From Lasioglossum baleicum (Eukaryota; Arthropoda; Insecta; Hymenoptera; Halictidae), in NCBI RefSeq assembly GCF_051020765.1, contig NC_134946.1, positions 7,553,239 to 7,617,238 of the forward strand: a stretch of DNA of 64,000 nucleotides, in the 5' to 3' direction. The stretch's first letter is position 1. Each line of letters opens with the position of its first letter. This document shows positions 43,176 through 55,877 of this stretch, piece by piece. The notes under the pieces are model-generated. The model had not been told where the DNA came from. It worked only from the letters and a program-made list of their open reading frames with translations, and ran no database searches. Made by a program: the position numbers and the translations under genes.

Positions 43176-44234
43176 ATGCCTGTCGATCAAAAACGTATCA
43201 ATGGCCCAGAGGCATCGTTTCCTTATCACATTTATTCAAATGTCAACAACAAAAATGTCAAAACGAAACATAATTTCACTAAAAGAAGCGATACACGCAA
43301 TGATAATGAACTGAGAAAAATTTGTAAGGATTTACACAATACAAATTTCCGAAGTTATTAACAAGCTTCAATTGTTGACCTAGTTAGTTTATTCATAAAT
43401 TTCCTCTTATATTTAGTTTTGAAAACTGGAGTGATAAATCAAGCCAAAGGCTCTGCGTACGTAGAAATGGGAAACACAAAGGTTGTCTGTTCAGTATTCG
43501 ATCCCAGAGAGGTACCGAACAAGAGTGGCTACTGTGTACAAGGAGAAATTTACTGCGAATTTAAATTTGCCCCATTTTCATGTGAAAAGCGCAGAATGCA
43601 TCAACAGAGTGCAGACGAGAAACAGTACAGTTTAATTCTACAAAAAGCATTGGAACCAGCAGTCTGCTTGGTAGATACAAGCATAATTACCAATTATAGA
43701 TTTTTAATATATAAATATATATATAATCAATATTTTTGTAGCACGAGTTTCCTAATTTTCAAGTAGACATATATGCAATGGTCTTGGATAATGCTGGATC
43801 TTCATTGGCAGCAGCAATTATGGCAGGTAGCCTCGCTTTAGCTAACGCAGGTGTTCCTATGTTTGGTTTGGTTACAGCTTCTACTATAGTAAGTAGATAT
43901 GAACATAAAAATGAGAAATATTGCTTTCCGATAAATGAATAAATTTCAAATGCAGGGTATCTATGGAGACAAGTTCTTAGTAGACCCCACAGATACAGAA
44001 GAGGTAATATGTAATACTCATCCAGAAGAAGAAGATGATTTCAATCATGGGACAATAACGCTTGCTAGCCTTCCCCAACACAATCAAATCTCAGAGGTGT
44101 TTCTAGTTGGAAATATTGATACAGATTCAGTTATGCACGCGACAGACGTTTTAACGGTAATCAATAAAGACATTTGTCCTGTGCTCCAACAGTGTTTAGT
44201 CAAAACTATCATGAAATTGCATAAAGCTAAGTAA
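43176..44234 (+). CDS. EXOSC6: Exosome complex component MTR3 (EXOSC6)
   Basis: This is an RNase PH-fold subunit of the RNA exosome ring, which degrades and processes RNA in nucleus and cytoplasm; in animals MTR3 has no catalytic activity. Exons 43176-43323, 43417-43670, 43742-43888 and 43956-44234 join in frame to 275 residues. Family signatures are KTGVINQAKGSAYVEMGNTK, VVCSVFDPREVP, GEIYCEFKFAPFS, HEFPNFQVDIYAMVLDN and GVPMFGLVTA. The start ATG is followed by a short polar N-terminus typical of the family. The gene is convergent with TBP, with about 590 bp between the stop codons. Confidence 0.95.
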
Positions 44235-44822
44235 CTGAAATAACGAACAATAAATTTTCGATGCAATTAAATATATATTTTTACAATAAAAAATTTGTAT
44301 AATTTTCATATTAATATAATCCACGTACTGCTTACAACAGCTATTCCATATACAATGTATCAAAATGCAGTTGAATTTTTTACAAAGTTGAAGAGCTTCC
44401 TACAGTTGTATATGTATATAAAGTATTAACAACTTCGTTCAGCGTAAAAAAAAACGCAAATTACACTCGGTATTCTAAGGAAGAACGCTACACAGATGAT
44501 CTTTAAGCTACATATTTACATTTATATATATACACATTCACATATGTATATATATATAAATTAAGAACAAACTTGAAAAAAGGTTGACTATCCCTCAATC
44601 AAGGCACTCCACTATCGAGATAACACTTTAGTGTATCCTTCCATAAAAAAACAAAATTATTATCTGTATAATTCATGTCATTCTTTTATATAATACTTTA
44701 ATGTGTTTTTTTTCGGAATTTACACTATAGAAACTGATAACAAAACTTTCACTCCGCTGTCTTCGATGGTGAAAACTAGACTTTATCCTTGCAAAGGCGT
44801 AATATTCGCATATAAAATCAAA
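44235..44822. other. Shared 3' intergenic space of MTR3 and TBP
   Basis: AATAAA-type signals occur on the plus strand just after the MTR3 stop (44250-44290). AT-rich sequence follows. No gene is seen. Confidence 0.6.
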
Positions 44823-46073
44823 TCACTGTTTCTTAAAGCTTTTTAGAATTGGATAGATGTTATCAAATGCTTCATAAATCTCCTGTCGAACCTTTGCCCC
44901 TGTTTGAACATCGATTAAAATTAAACTTGTCGATTTAATATCATAGTTAATAGAATTCTTTGAATAGTATTTTCTATTAGATACTCACCAGTTAAGACTA
45001 CCTTTCCCGAAACAAATATAAGTAAAACGATCCTAGGTTTAACCATCCGATATATTAATCCAGGGAAGAGTTCAGGTTCATACGAGGAGAACTGACCATG
45101 GGTGAGTACTAAACCTTCTAATCTGATTGGAAATTTTACATCACAGCTGCCCACCATATTTTGTATTTTAAAATCTAGGAACTTTGCCTTTAAGCAAAAT
45201 AAATCGAATTAGAATGCCATTGTTTGGAAATGGTGAGAAATAATAATAAAAATATTTACTAACAGGAAAACCAAGTTTTTGAATAATTCTTGCATACTTT
45301 CTTGCAGCCAATCGTGAATCTTCTTCGCTCTTTGCTCCTGTACAAACCATTTTCCCGCTACTGAATATCAGAGCAGTGGTCCTTGGCTCTCTTATCCTCA
45401 TAATAACTGCAGCGAATCTCTTTGGATTGTATTCTGCGTTTCTCGCATGGAGAGCTATCTTCTTTAAATCTAATTTGCAGTTCAAATTAACTGTAGAGAC
45501 GATATTTCTACAAATAAAGATCAATTATGGAATTTAGCATAATATATTCATCCTAAATTCGATTTTAACTCACTGGAGTTGTGGTAAAATTCCTGGATCG
45601 GCGGAAGCTGGTGTCATCGGTGTCATAGGACCTGGAGTGGATGGTCCTATTGACGATGGCGCAATGTGATTGTTATTTTGTACTAAAGGAGACATCATGT
45701 TTTGCTAGAAACATAATAATTCCTTCTTAAAGTAACATTATGATAATAAACAATGCAAGTATTATATTATATTTAGTGTTACTGGTGTTTGTGGCTGCAT
45801 AAGACTCTGAGGAGTTGCAAAAGTAGGTGCAGTCGCATAAGCGTGCATTGTCTTTTGAGACGTTCCTATCATGAGCATTCCGCTCTGCATATTTGGACTC
45901 ATAGAATGTAATGGTTGCAACTGATATTGTTGCTGAGGTTGTTGCTGCTGCTGTTGTTGTTGTTGTTGTTGTTGTAAGGCATTAGGCAAAATCTGTTGAT
46001 CTTCCTCTGGCTGATGCAACGGTGTGCCTATACTGGGTATACTAAACCCTGGACTTGGTAGCATCTGATCCAT
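44823..46073 (-). CDS. TBP: TATA-box-binding protein
   Basis: This is the general transcription factor that binds core promoters in TFIID, and that also serves RNA polymerases I and III. Five minus-strand exons (45783-46073, 45574-45704, 45264-45507, 44989-45187, 44823-44899) join to 313 residues. The N-terminus begins MDQMLPSPGFSIPSIG and has a polyglutamine tract of about 12 encoded by CAA/CAG codons, then a Ser/Pro/Thr/Met-rich linker. The C-terminal saddle has both repeats: LQNIVSTVNLNCKLDLKKIA, KRFAAVIMRIREPRTTALIF, SSGKMVCTGAKSE, then FLDFKIQNMVGSCDVKFPIR, YRMVKPRIVLLIFVSGKVVL. It ends AFDNIYPILKSFKKQ. The saddle is virtually invariant in animals. An upstream in-frame ATG at 46103 adds ten residues; the MDQMLPSPGF start is preferred. 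Confidence 0.98.
45950..45975. repeat. CAG/CAA repeat coding polyglutamine in TBP
   Basis: A run of TTG/CTG triplets on the plus strand encodes about 12 consecutive Gln plus nearby interrupted Gln in exon 1 of TBP. It is a likely length-polymorphic site. Confidence 0.85.
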
Positions 46074-46511
46074 TTTCGTTACTTTCTTTTGAAAACACTT
46101 CACACAAAAATGTCTTTGACTCGTACGATCTTCGAATCACTTTGTCCTTAACCAAAGAATCTTTTCGAAGTTACAGACTTAAAAAAGAATTTCATCGTTT
46201 TGATAATACCCATGTTTCAAAAAATAGCACTGTATCACATTTATAGGTTAGAATTCATACGAAAGCGAGATTCCAAGTTTTCTTTCTATAATTACTCAAA
46301 ATGAACACGCTACGTTCTTTGTGTTAACTTAAATTTTAGAAGCCAACAATGTACAACAGCTTTTGTTTCTATCTTTTTGCCATCACTTTCTGCTTGTTTG
46401 TTTACAAGTCTACTTTGAAAACGGCCATAAATTCTGCGAGTTATAGTAAGGCAATCAACTTGATTGGTTATGTAGCATAGACTGTAAAGATTGTTAGATA
46501 GCGTTGTACCA

Positions 46512-46547
46512 GGGGTCCATTCCATTGCGTGCAACGGAATGGACCCC
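46512..46547. repeat. 36-bp near-perfect palindrome between TBP and CFAP44
   Basis: GGGGTCCATTCC is followed by a 12-bp centre (ATTGCGTGCAAC) and then GGAATGGACCCC. The outer 12 bp pair perfectly and most of the centre pairs too. It is GC-rich in an AT-rich setting, about 440 bp upstream of the TBP start and 280 bp downstream of the CFAP44 stop. No known function is recognised. Confidence 0.8.
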
Positions 46548-46793
46548 AGGTTGTACCAAAGAATTACATCAGTGCAAAGTGGTGCAAAGAATAGGTAAAA
46601 AGTAAGTATAACAATACAATAATAATACAACTGATCGTAAAATAATTTTTTAGTACTTTTTATTTCAATGTTCCTCTAGTTGTATGTAGCCTTCAATACA
46701 GCTCAGTTTATCACTTTCTAAATGAAGTAAATACATAAATTTGGTTTTAAATTTGAAAATTTAAATCTAAATAATGATGAAAATAAATAGTTT

Positions 46794-49700
46794 CTATAGC
46801 ATATTTTCCTTAAAACAAGATGAAAGCGATTTCTTCGGTCCTTTTCGAAGATTCTCTACATCATACTGAAGCAATTGTTTCTGTTGCATTTGACTGTGAA
46901 GTATACTTTCAAGTACAGATATATCGGCTTTATGTTGAAGTTCCACTTTTAACATATCTTCCTAAAATTAAGAAAAGTATTATCAAACATTATTCAATTA
47001 TCATTGACTTAATAAATTACAATAACGTAACACTTGCTTCTGAAATTGGAACCTGCTTCAACATCTTTTTCAGCTTACTTTTTTCGTTTTCTAACATTGT
47101 TAACAGACTTATCTTCTCAGTATTGTTTCGAATTAAATTTGTTAAAATAATAAGGCCTTCGTTGCAGTCTCTTTTTATGTCTGAAAAAGTCAAAACGAAA
47201 TATTAACTAATATATTTCTATGAAATTAGTTATACAGAACTTTTAGAAACATTAATTTACTCTTCAGATCCTCGGAAAAATTTTTCATGATCTTTCGCAT
47301 ATCTGTTTTGGTTTCATAAATCATTCTCTGTAAAACAGTGTCATACAGACTTATCAAAGATACTTTCCGACCAAATTTTTGGATCATTTTCTCTTTGATT
47401 TCTAATTCTAATGACTTATTCTGCGTCTCCATGTATTTCAAATCCATTTTTATCCTTTTTAGGTGTACCTCATTTTTCCTATAAAAAAACCAATTATAAT
47501 GCTTGTTAATTTATACATAACTTTTAACTTACTTTCTACTGTCCACTAAATCCAAAGTTTGCTTTTGCAGTTCTCCTACTCTAGCATATAGACTTGACAA
47601 TTCCTTCTTATTAAAAACTATACAGTCTTGAATGTCCGTAACACTTCCAGAATGCGATATGTGTTGCATTTGATGCATCTTTAATACAACTGTTACGTCA
47701 ACATCATTTAGCTTCCGTTGTTTCTCCACCTAATGCAATGTTGAAAGTATTTAATTGATGATTTTATCTATTTTACCGAGAGATAGAAATATTTGTAATA
47801 CCATAAATGCTTCCAGGGCTGCTTGGTTGACCTTCAAACTACTCTCAACAATTTTTAAGCTTTTCGTCTCTATGTCCAACTCTTTCTGTAACAACTCGAT
47901 CTCTTTCTGTTCTTCCTTAATTTCAAATTCATGCTTATATCGCTCTTCCCTCATAGAAAATGCTGTTTCGTACAACTGTCTATCACAGTTTGGAGGACAA
48001 ATATTTTCATCAAACAAAACATGACCAGTATCGGTGTCTACTGTAGTATCAGTATCATCGCTGCTGGTCTCTGACGATTGCGTGGTAGTGTCCTCAGAAT
48101 CTGAAATTGCAATTTAGATCATTTAATATGTGTTCCGTCGTAAAACCTTTTGCGAACCGTGCGACCGCGGAGGTCAGCTAGACTACCTACTGGCGGCATA
48201 ACGACCATGAACGCCGTAAAGGACGAAAGGCACGGCCAAAAAAATAGCGAATCTACCACATCGTCGACCTCATGTGAAAATCACCGAAGTTCAAAAAAGT
48301 AAATTTTACAGGAGGCAAAGAAAAACGGTTTAAAGCGGAACTATTTTGCTTTACTCGGAGATTTTTCAAACTATGTTTATATTTAAACACTAATTAAAGC
48401 AGTTAACAAAAAAAAATTACCCTGAAACCGTAGAAATTGAAGTATCTAACAAGGCGAAGCTGAAAACTAATTAAGAAGGGAAGTTGGTACCATCTCTTTC
48501 CCTTGCAGCTGTGTATTTCTTTTTGAATATTTTCTGAAGGAAATCTTGGAACTTGTTTCCGGCAATAAGTCTCGTGAATTCAGCAGCGATATCTTTAATC
48601 TTTGCATGCAACCTTCGAATCTCCTCTTCCCTAGTCACAATTTTACTGTTCGTACTCTGCATCTATTCAAATATCATTTGATCAATAAATTCGTTTTTTT
48701 ATTATCTTTATAGTGACGAAGAGAATACTGCAGTACCTTTGATATCAGTGTGGTTCGTTCAGTTGACTTTAAGGTAACTTTCTCTTCTAGAGCGAATTCT
48801 GCTGCTTCGCACTCTCTAAGGATAATGAACTCCTCGTAAAGTGTTAACAAATGCAGGTTCATATAAGTGCTTTGGTATATGACGTCGAGCCTGTATTCTT
48901 CCAGCTCGTCCAACTCGTGCTCCAGTTTTTCATAACTCTCATTGATATGTCGCAGGATGCAATCTTGTTCGTACAATTTTCGCCACAAACGTGCGCGCTT
49001 CATTTCTTTTTCCCAGGAAGTCCCCACAGCATCGCTTGTGTTCAAGTTTCGTATCAAATCACCTTGCATGGATATTTGACCCTTGATTTTCAACTTCGAT
49101 ACAGACAGGACGGAGAAACTTTCCATCTCTTCCGCGACAGTCGCTATTTCATCGCAAAGCAGTACTTCATACTCCAAATCGCTCTTACTCACTGGCGTAT
49201 CTACGCTCATCACAGACTGTCTCTGTCGTTTCACTTGTTGCACTTGTTCTGACATTGACACATACTTCTCGAGCTGTAAAAGTAACGTTGACAGTAAATA
49301 AGTTGTTCTATGAGGTTTGAAATGGTTCTGAAAGTAACTGTTTAGCTGGAAATTTCAGTTCTTCGTAACAGTTATTCGAAATGAATAATAGACTGCGGAT
49401 CTTTATGCAAAATAAAAATATTCTGCATCGATTATGAGAAGCAGGAACAAAATAAAAATTGATTTCATCCCTTAATGACTTTTGTTACGTTAAAAATAAC
49501 ATTAAAATATTCTTGAACCTTTTTTCTAATCTATTACTGTTTTTTATTTCACCCAACTAATTTCTTCATAAATGCATAAAAATCCGCAGTCTAGAAATGT
49601 AGGTCCTTCATAACTAGACAGCGGGTCTTTATGCAGAATCAAAATTTTCTACCTGAATTGCAACAAAATCTGGAGTGGAATAGAAATTTGTTTAATAGGT

Positions 49701-52700
49701 TTAAATAGCGCTATCTTTAAATTCTTCTAATGTTTTTCCTGTTTTAAATTACACCTACTCATTTTTATCATAAACGTATAAAATCCGTTGTCTATCCTTA
49801 ACTATTTTCAGAACTGAAACCGACATTATAACAGTTTTAAACCCGGAATGATGATATTAACTGACGTCGAGTTTTTGTTCAGGAAATTCAATATCGATAT
49901 TTGTCTTTAGCATTTGCGGCAGAGGTTTCACGGTTTTATGGGGAATTTCTGATTGTATTCTTTTCAGCGTATCCGTTAATCGTTCGACTTCCGCCTGTAG
50001 ACTCTGCTTTTTTAATTTGACTGCATTCAGCTTATTATTGAAGTCTTCTCGCAGGTAATGAAGCTAGAAAAGACAATTATTTGCATACCAATCTCTGTGT
50101 TCAATGAATTCTTTGATTTTATACCTTGCGTCTGCTATCAAGAAGCTGCTTGTACTTCAATGCAGTTGTTTGCTTCTTCATTTTCAGATTGAAACCTGTA
50201 CTTGTTTTTAAATTATATTCACCGATATCTTTCTTTGTCTTTTCAATAAAAACTGCGTCTTCCATACGGCTTTTGGCTAAATTTGGTTTCCTCGAATGCA
50301 ATTTTTTCCACTGAAAATTATGACACATTGTTTTTGAATCGTATTCAACGTATTTTTCGTTGTATAATTTATTTACTTCTTTCTCTCGTTGAATCAAGCT
50401 TGCTTTCTTCTTTTTGTACTTCAGTAGCATCTGATTGATCTGAATTCCTAATCCGGACGTCAAATCACTGAAGTCTTCGCCTAAAAGACCCTCCAAGTAA
50501 TATGTTTCCTCATCACCTGTTTCTGTTCTACTGTCTTTGATTCCTTCCTGTGATACTCTGTAGTTAAATGATAAAATAATTGATAATTACAATATTTATA
50601 TTATAAGAAAGGCATACCTGTCTATTTGATGTTGCTCTTCAAACTGTTTCACTATTTCCATTTGTTTTAATGTCGTGTCGATGTTCAGTTTCAATTCTCT
50701 TAGGGAATGCACTGCTTTATCTCCGTTACTAATTTTCAAAATTATATACTTCAATCAGTATAAAATACGACATATTAAAAATAATCAATTATAATAATTA
50801 GATCTTTATGCATTTATAGGAAAATTGAGTAGATGAAATTCAAAATTTTGTAGGAAAATTTTGAAAATTGAACATGTCAATATATGATTTCTCATTTATT
50901 AAAATTATTAAGAGACGAAGTAGCATTCTATTTGGTTTCCGTTTCTTGCAATCGACGCAGACAATTTTTATTTTGCAGAAAGATCCGCAGTCTAATAATA
51001 ATGCTCACAATATACTGCACACTGCGAAAGGCAAATGCGTAATCGGTGTAACAAAATGGTCCATCAGCTTTTCCAATTCCAGCCTACTTTTCTCCATTTG
51101 GAATTCTAGCTTTCTCTGCATTAATGCGATCTGTTCTTTCAAGTGTTGCTCCAAGTCCTCTGTAATCCTAGGGTCCAACTCGAAATGTGATATTTGCTGA
51201 GACGGAATGAGTTTCCTGTTTCTAATGTGGCAAAGTAGAACATTATAAAAGAAAAAGTTCCATGTAGGTAATTATCATTAAGAAGAAAGTGCGATAAACC
51301 TGTTAATAATTTGGACATATTCTTCTACTAAGCCACGTATAATTAGTAAAACCTCCTCTTTTTTCTTCTCTGCAGTCGAGATTATTCGATTCTGCTCCAT
51401 TTGTGTAATTACCTCTTCTAAACTTGGATGATCGTCATCCATGTCTTCGATACTTTTTGGCTGTATTTATGAACATAATTAAAATATAGAATAATTAACA
51501 TAGAAGTATCAATGAAAGCACAAAACATTTACCAGAGGTAAAGAGTCCTCTGCAACAGGTATTTCTATGCTCTCTTCTCCAGTGTCATAATTAATCGTAA
51601 AAGAAAATATGTTTCCATCATATCCGCACGTCAGCAACATTTTCTTGTCGTAACTTAATAAGATCTTGGACATGTGTCCATTATAATAATCATGTATGGG
51701 AAGGATCCAGCAGTCAGAGAAGTCTAACGGATCTTCCATCTTCAACCTGCATATGTAAAGTTCTCCATACTGTGTTCCCAAAAACAAGTATTTTTCATTA
51801 TCGCTTGAAAACAAAAGCATTATTAGTTGTCAGTACTAATTTTCCTTTATGGAATATGTTGATATTGTCGTACTAGAAAAAACAATTGTGTATTTCTGTA
51901 TCTTCTACGTTTTCTATTATCCTACTTCTCAATGGTTTAGTGTCCTTAATCTTTCCAGACAGCGGACGGAAGTATTCGTAAACATATCCTGCATCAAAAC
52001 CATTTACAAACAGCCATACGTTGCCATTAGTACCGTATTCTGCTATTGAAATGTTATTCGGAACTTCTGGAATATAAATTTCTGGAAGGACCATCTTCAC
52101 ATCATCAAATTCCGCTGTAAAAAGGAAAATGGAGCACCGAACATAATATATACAAACTAATATGGATGAATAAAATTAGAAATAAGTCATTACCGAGATA
52201 TGTTTCTTCGTCGACCACAATATGAGGATTTTCTTTCATTAATTCCTCCAGTTCTTTCATTTTTTCTGCGATTTTTCTCTCTTTCTCTTTTTCGTATTCT
52301 TTTCTCACATTTTCTTTTTGTATCGAGGATTTCACCGACTCAAATTTAAATTTTGCTGATTTGCACTTGACCAGTTCGTAGGAAGTAGTCGTGTACGATT
52401 GAGACACAGTGGGTAGCTGCACTTCCATGCAGTCTCCTTCGAGACATCCAACTAACAGAGTTGCTCTCTGGTCAAGATAAATAATGTAAAACAGTGTACA
52501 ATGTTCAAATAAGTTAGTTGGAACTGTACATTTACTTCTTGTGCATTCCATGTCATGCAAGTAGCAGGTGATGGAGCCTTCACGTAGCCAATAGGCACAA
52601 TTTGTGGATAAGAAGCAGTGGATTGTACATTGAATACAAAAATAGTAGCATCTTCACTGCCGGTTACTAACAAACTGAAACCAAATTATCTGATGTAATA

Positions 52701-55195
52701 ACAGCAAGGCTTGAAAACTGTTATAATACTGGTTTGCAAAACAGTTATGACGATATTTCCAGCTAATATCTGTTTCGATTACAGTTCGTATATCGGTTTG
52801 AAACAGATATTAGCTGGAAATTTCGGTTCTTTGTAACAGTTATCCTAAATGTCCTAAATGAAGGTTCTTTTCAGAATCTTTCCTGTTATTTTCAGAACCT
52901 ACGGACCTACATACCTACATGAAGCTTTATAACGCATTATAGTAATTGGCATCGAATGTGGTTTTAAGCATTGAATGAGCCTCGTATAGTCTCCTTTTAT
53001 ATTATTCCCTGTATCTGCTGCCTTTATCGCAATTGTTATCATTCTAATAACGCCACTTCGGAAAGCACAGACAATCGTAGAGCCTGTTTTATCAGCCTAA
53101 ATGTTTCGAAGTTGTTAATAATGTTCTTAGCATTATAAATATGAGAGAAACAATATTCACCTCGCATGGAAGCCAAACCACTTGACTTCCACTATCGCGA
53201 AATCTGTGAACAACTATTAATTTCTTTCTAATGTAATTGTAAATGTGCAATTGACCACTTCCATCAATTGTGGTAACGAATGGTCCCCAGACTGCTGTGT
53301 CCATGTCGATTACAGGACCAGCGTGACATGTAAATATTTTTTGTTGTACATGGTCTTTCTTACTTGTAGAAAGATCGAGTAACCATAATCCACCATTTGC
53401 ATCCTACTAAATATAATATCTGTAAACGGTATATTACAGAACATTTCTGTCATACAACAGCTTTACCTGAGCATACCACATTGTTTTCTCTGGATCATCT
53501 GGTTCTTGTTTCTGGATACCCATGAGCATCGCATCTTTTTGAAAATTTTTCTCTTCTTCCATAATATGGAATTCGTATATCGGTTGCAATTCAAGAATCT
53601 GTTCTCCTTTGGGGAGATCCGCATGATCGATAGTATCGTAAAACCAAAATCTTATCCATCCATCCGATCCTGCACAAGACTTCTTAAATTAGAAATTCTC
53701 AATTTGCTTTCTCAATGTTCCAATTAAGTGTATAACTAGACTGCGGATCTTTATGCATTTATAGTAAAACTGAGTAGATGAAAATGAATATTGTTGGAAA
53801 ATTTGACAAATTAAAGATGTCAATAGATGATTTCTTCTCCATTCAATTCATTAAGGGAAGAAATAACATTCAATTTAGTATTCTATTTGTTTCAATCGAT
53901 CCAGACAATTTTTATTTTGCATAAAAATCCACAATCTATTGATAGCATTACCAACTGATATAAGCTCTCCACTGATGTATTCAAATTGAGTAATATAATT
54001 TGTGTGTGCTAGCTCTTTATTTTTTCTACTAGCTTCAAGTTTAATTAAATTTTCATCCCATAACAATATATTGCCCCATTCACATCCCGAAATTACCTAA
54101 CATATGAGAAAACATATTTTATTGTATGTATTATATATTGTATGTAATAATAATTATTTTAAAGTAATGTATCCTATTAATGTAGTTCTCTCACTGTTTC
54201 ATTAGGCATCGGATGAATTGCTATGACATCAGAGATCTCTGTATTCCCAAATTTACCAGTTTGACCTTTCAACTTCAATCCAGTGAAGGTTTTGGCCACC
54301 TTCCAAAATTTAATATGCCCCAATCCACTGGACGTCAATTGGCCAGGAACATATTTCGAAAAAGTTACATTGTATACATCTTGAACATATGATTTGCATT
54401 GTAAAACAATTGCTAACTCTTTCCAGTTCCAGAGAGAGATGTAATAATCAGGTTCGCCACCTTGTGATACCAGTAACAAACCATCAGGACTGCAATTAGA
54501 ATGTTTAACTATATTTTAACAAAATGTAATTTAAAAAATAATTTATGACAAACCTGTTTACCTGTAAGCCAAATGGAAGTAACGTTTAGTTGTTCCTCCT
54601 TTCAAAGCAGTCACCTCTTCCATAGACGGCCAATTGTATACAATTATTATTGGATCTGTGCCATTTTCTGCTACAGCAAAGTGATTATTCGTAGGATTTT
54701 TCTATAAAGCAATTATAAAATTTATAAATTTACAGACTCGTAAATATACTTATTTAAGAAACATAGATATACTCACAGATATGTGACCAATACCACCACC
54801 TAAAGTGCTTCTTCTGAATGAAATAGTATTTTCTAATACATTGAAAAAATGAATTAGATTGCCGGAAGTAAAGGCAATGGTATTTTCATCGACCACACAC
54901 AGATTGAAGTATTTCTGACAATCGTATGCGTAAGAATAACTGTTTCAATATTAAGAAATTATACATCTAACGTATAATAAACTAAATAATTTAATCAAGG
55001 ATACAAAAACTCGAGAAAATTTTGCGGTATGGATCCATTGTCTGGTTTTCTGGCTAGAAACGAATATTCTTCGATAAACACCGCACTTATCTTTTTTCCA
55101 GAAGTTGTTTTATCATTTTCATACTCAGAATCGTTTTCATCGTCAATATTTTCAGCTGAACCGTTTTCAAATTTATTTTTACCACCGTCAGCCAT
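46794..55195 (-). CDS. CFAP44: Cilia- and flagella-associated protein 44 (WD-repeat, coiled coil)
   Basis: This is an axonemal protein of motile cilia and sperm flagella; with CFAP43 it forms the tether linking inner dynein arms to the doublet. About 20 minus-strand exons run from ATG 55195 (MADGGKNKFENGS; an upstream in-frame ATG lies at 55219) to TAG 46794-46796. Exons read explicitly: 55015-55195, 54777-54939, 54562-54701, 54195-54489, 53952-54096. The N-terminal half holds WD40 repeats with CFAP44 signatures such as RSTLGGGIGHIS, QLTSSGLGHIKFWKVAKTFT, GLKLKGQTGKFGNTEISD and GSDGWIRFWFYDTID. The C-terminal half (below about 52300) is acidic coiled coil, including NCDRQLYETAFSMREERYKH. The terminal exon (46794-46963) ends KENML. 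No frame break was seen in the exons checked. Several introns contain family A MITEs (49389, 49616, 50799, 53737). In insects expression is expected mainly in testis and ciliated sensory neurons. Confidence 0.92.
49389..49593. mobile_element. MITE family A copy in CFAP44 intron
   Basis: TAGACTGCGGATCTTTATGC ... GCATAAAAATCCGCAGTCTA with TA flanks, about 205 bp. The interior matches the copies at 2222 and 11300 (subfamily with AAAATAAA after the end repeat). Confidence 0.85.
49616..49793. mobile_element. MITE family A copy, decayed, in CFAP44 intron
   Basis: The ends AGACAGCGGGTCTTTATGC and CGTATAAAATCCGTTGTCT show several substitutions relative to the neighbouring copy at 49389, so this is an older insertion. 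The two copies are only about 20 bp apart. Confidence 0.7.
50799..50994. mobile_element. MITE family A copy (second subfamily) in CFAP44 intron
   Basis: The left end is shortened (TAGATCTTTATGCATTTATA) and the right end AAAGATCCGCAGTCTA intact. The interior (GAGTAGATGAAATTCAAAAT, ATGTCAATATATGATTTCTC) is shared with 53737 and 57863. Confidence 0.75.
53737..53938. mobile_element. MITE family A copy (second subfamily) in CFAP44 intron
   Basis: AGACTGCGGATCTTTATGCA ... TTTGCATAAAAATCCACAATCTA. The interior AGTAGATGAAAATGAATATT, then GATGTCAATAGATGATTTCT, matches 50799 and 57863. Confidence 0.8.
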
Positions 55196-55219
55196 TTTGC
55201 ATTTGCGAATCAACCTCAA

Positions 55220-55877
55220 AATATCAATGCATTTATATACTGAACTGGCAAACAGTTAAATATAAGCATTTTTAATATTTAATTTATATATTTGTATATT
55301 AATTGGATGTTGAGTTTCTGCAATGCACAATTTTTCCTCCGTAACGTCGCGCGACCTGCGAGTTATGGTAAAGAGCAGTGAAAGCGATTTTTTCTTCATT
55401 CTCAGTGGCTGCACTCCTTTTAAAGAAAAAAATGTAAATGAAACGTGTTTTTATTTGTATTTGGTTCTTCCTATTTTTTCAGTTAAAAACAGATATAAAT
55501 TATAACAAAGTTTGAGAGCTATATTTATATATATATATTATAATTAGTAAATAAAATTGTTTAAAATAAGCAGTAGTCAAGGAACTGTCCTTTGAAGTAA
55601 ATTTCAATAGAGTTGTTGGCAACAAAATTGAAAGATAATTCGGAGTGCAAAGGGAATAATCACGGAAGATTGTGAAGTGGTGGGGATAGATGCGTGATGC
55701 TAGGGAACATATCGAAAACGCTACGTTACGGAGGAAAATCTGTGATATGACTAACTCTGTCTTGATAACCCAGGGGTGGTAACAAATGGCATTCAATCAC
55801 ATTCAATCTCATGTACCCGTGTTGTTAAGCGACTGTCAAGTGAATACGAATCTCAATTGTAACAAAGTAATTTAATC
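55220..55877. promoter_or_regulatory. Divergent promoter space of CFAP44 and AP2S1
   Basis: About 660 bp separate the two start codons. The space is AT-rich and contains a half-copy of MITE family D (55569-55657, reverse complement of 8490-8590). No TATA or DRE motif stands out by eye. Confidence 0.4.
55569..55657. mobile_element. Half-copy of MITE family D
   Basis: TCAAGGAACTGTCCTTTGAA, then GTAAATTTCAATAG..., then AATTCGGAGTGCAAAGGG, is the reverse complement of the left half of 8484-8788. The other half is missing. Confidence 0.65.
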
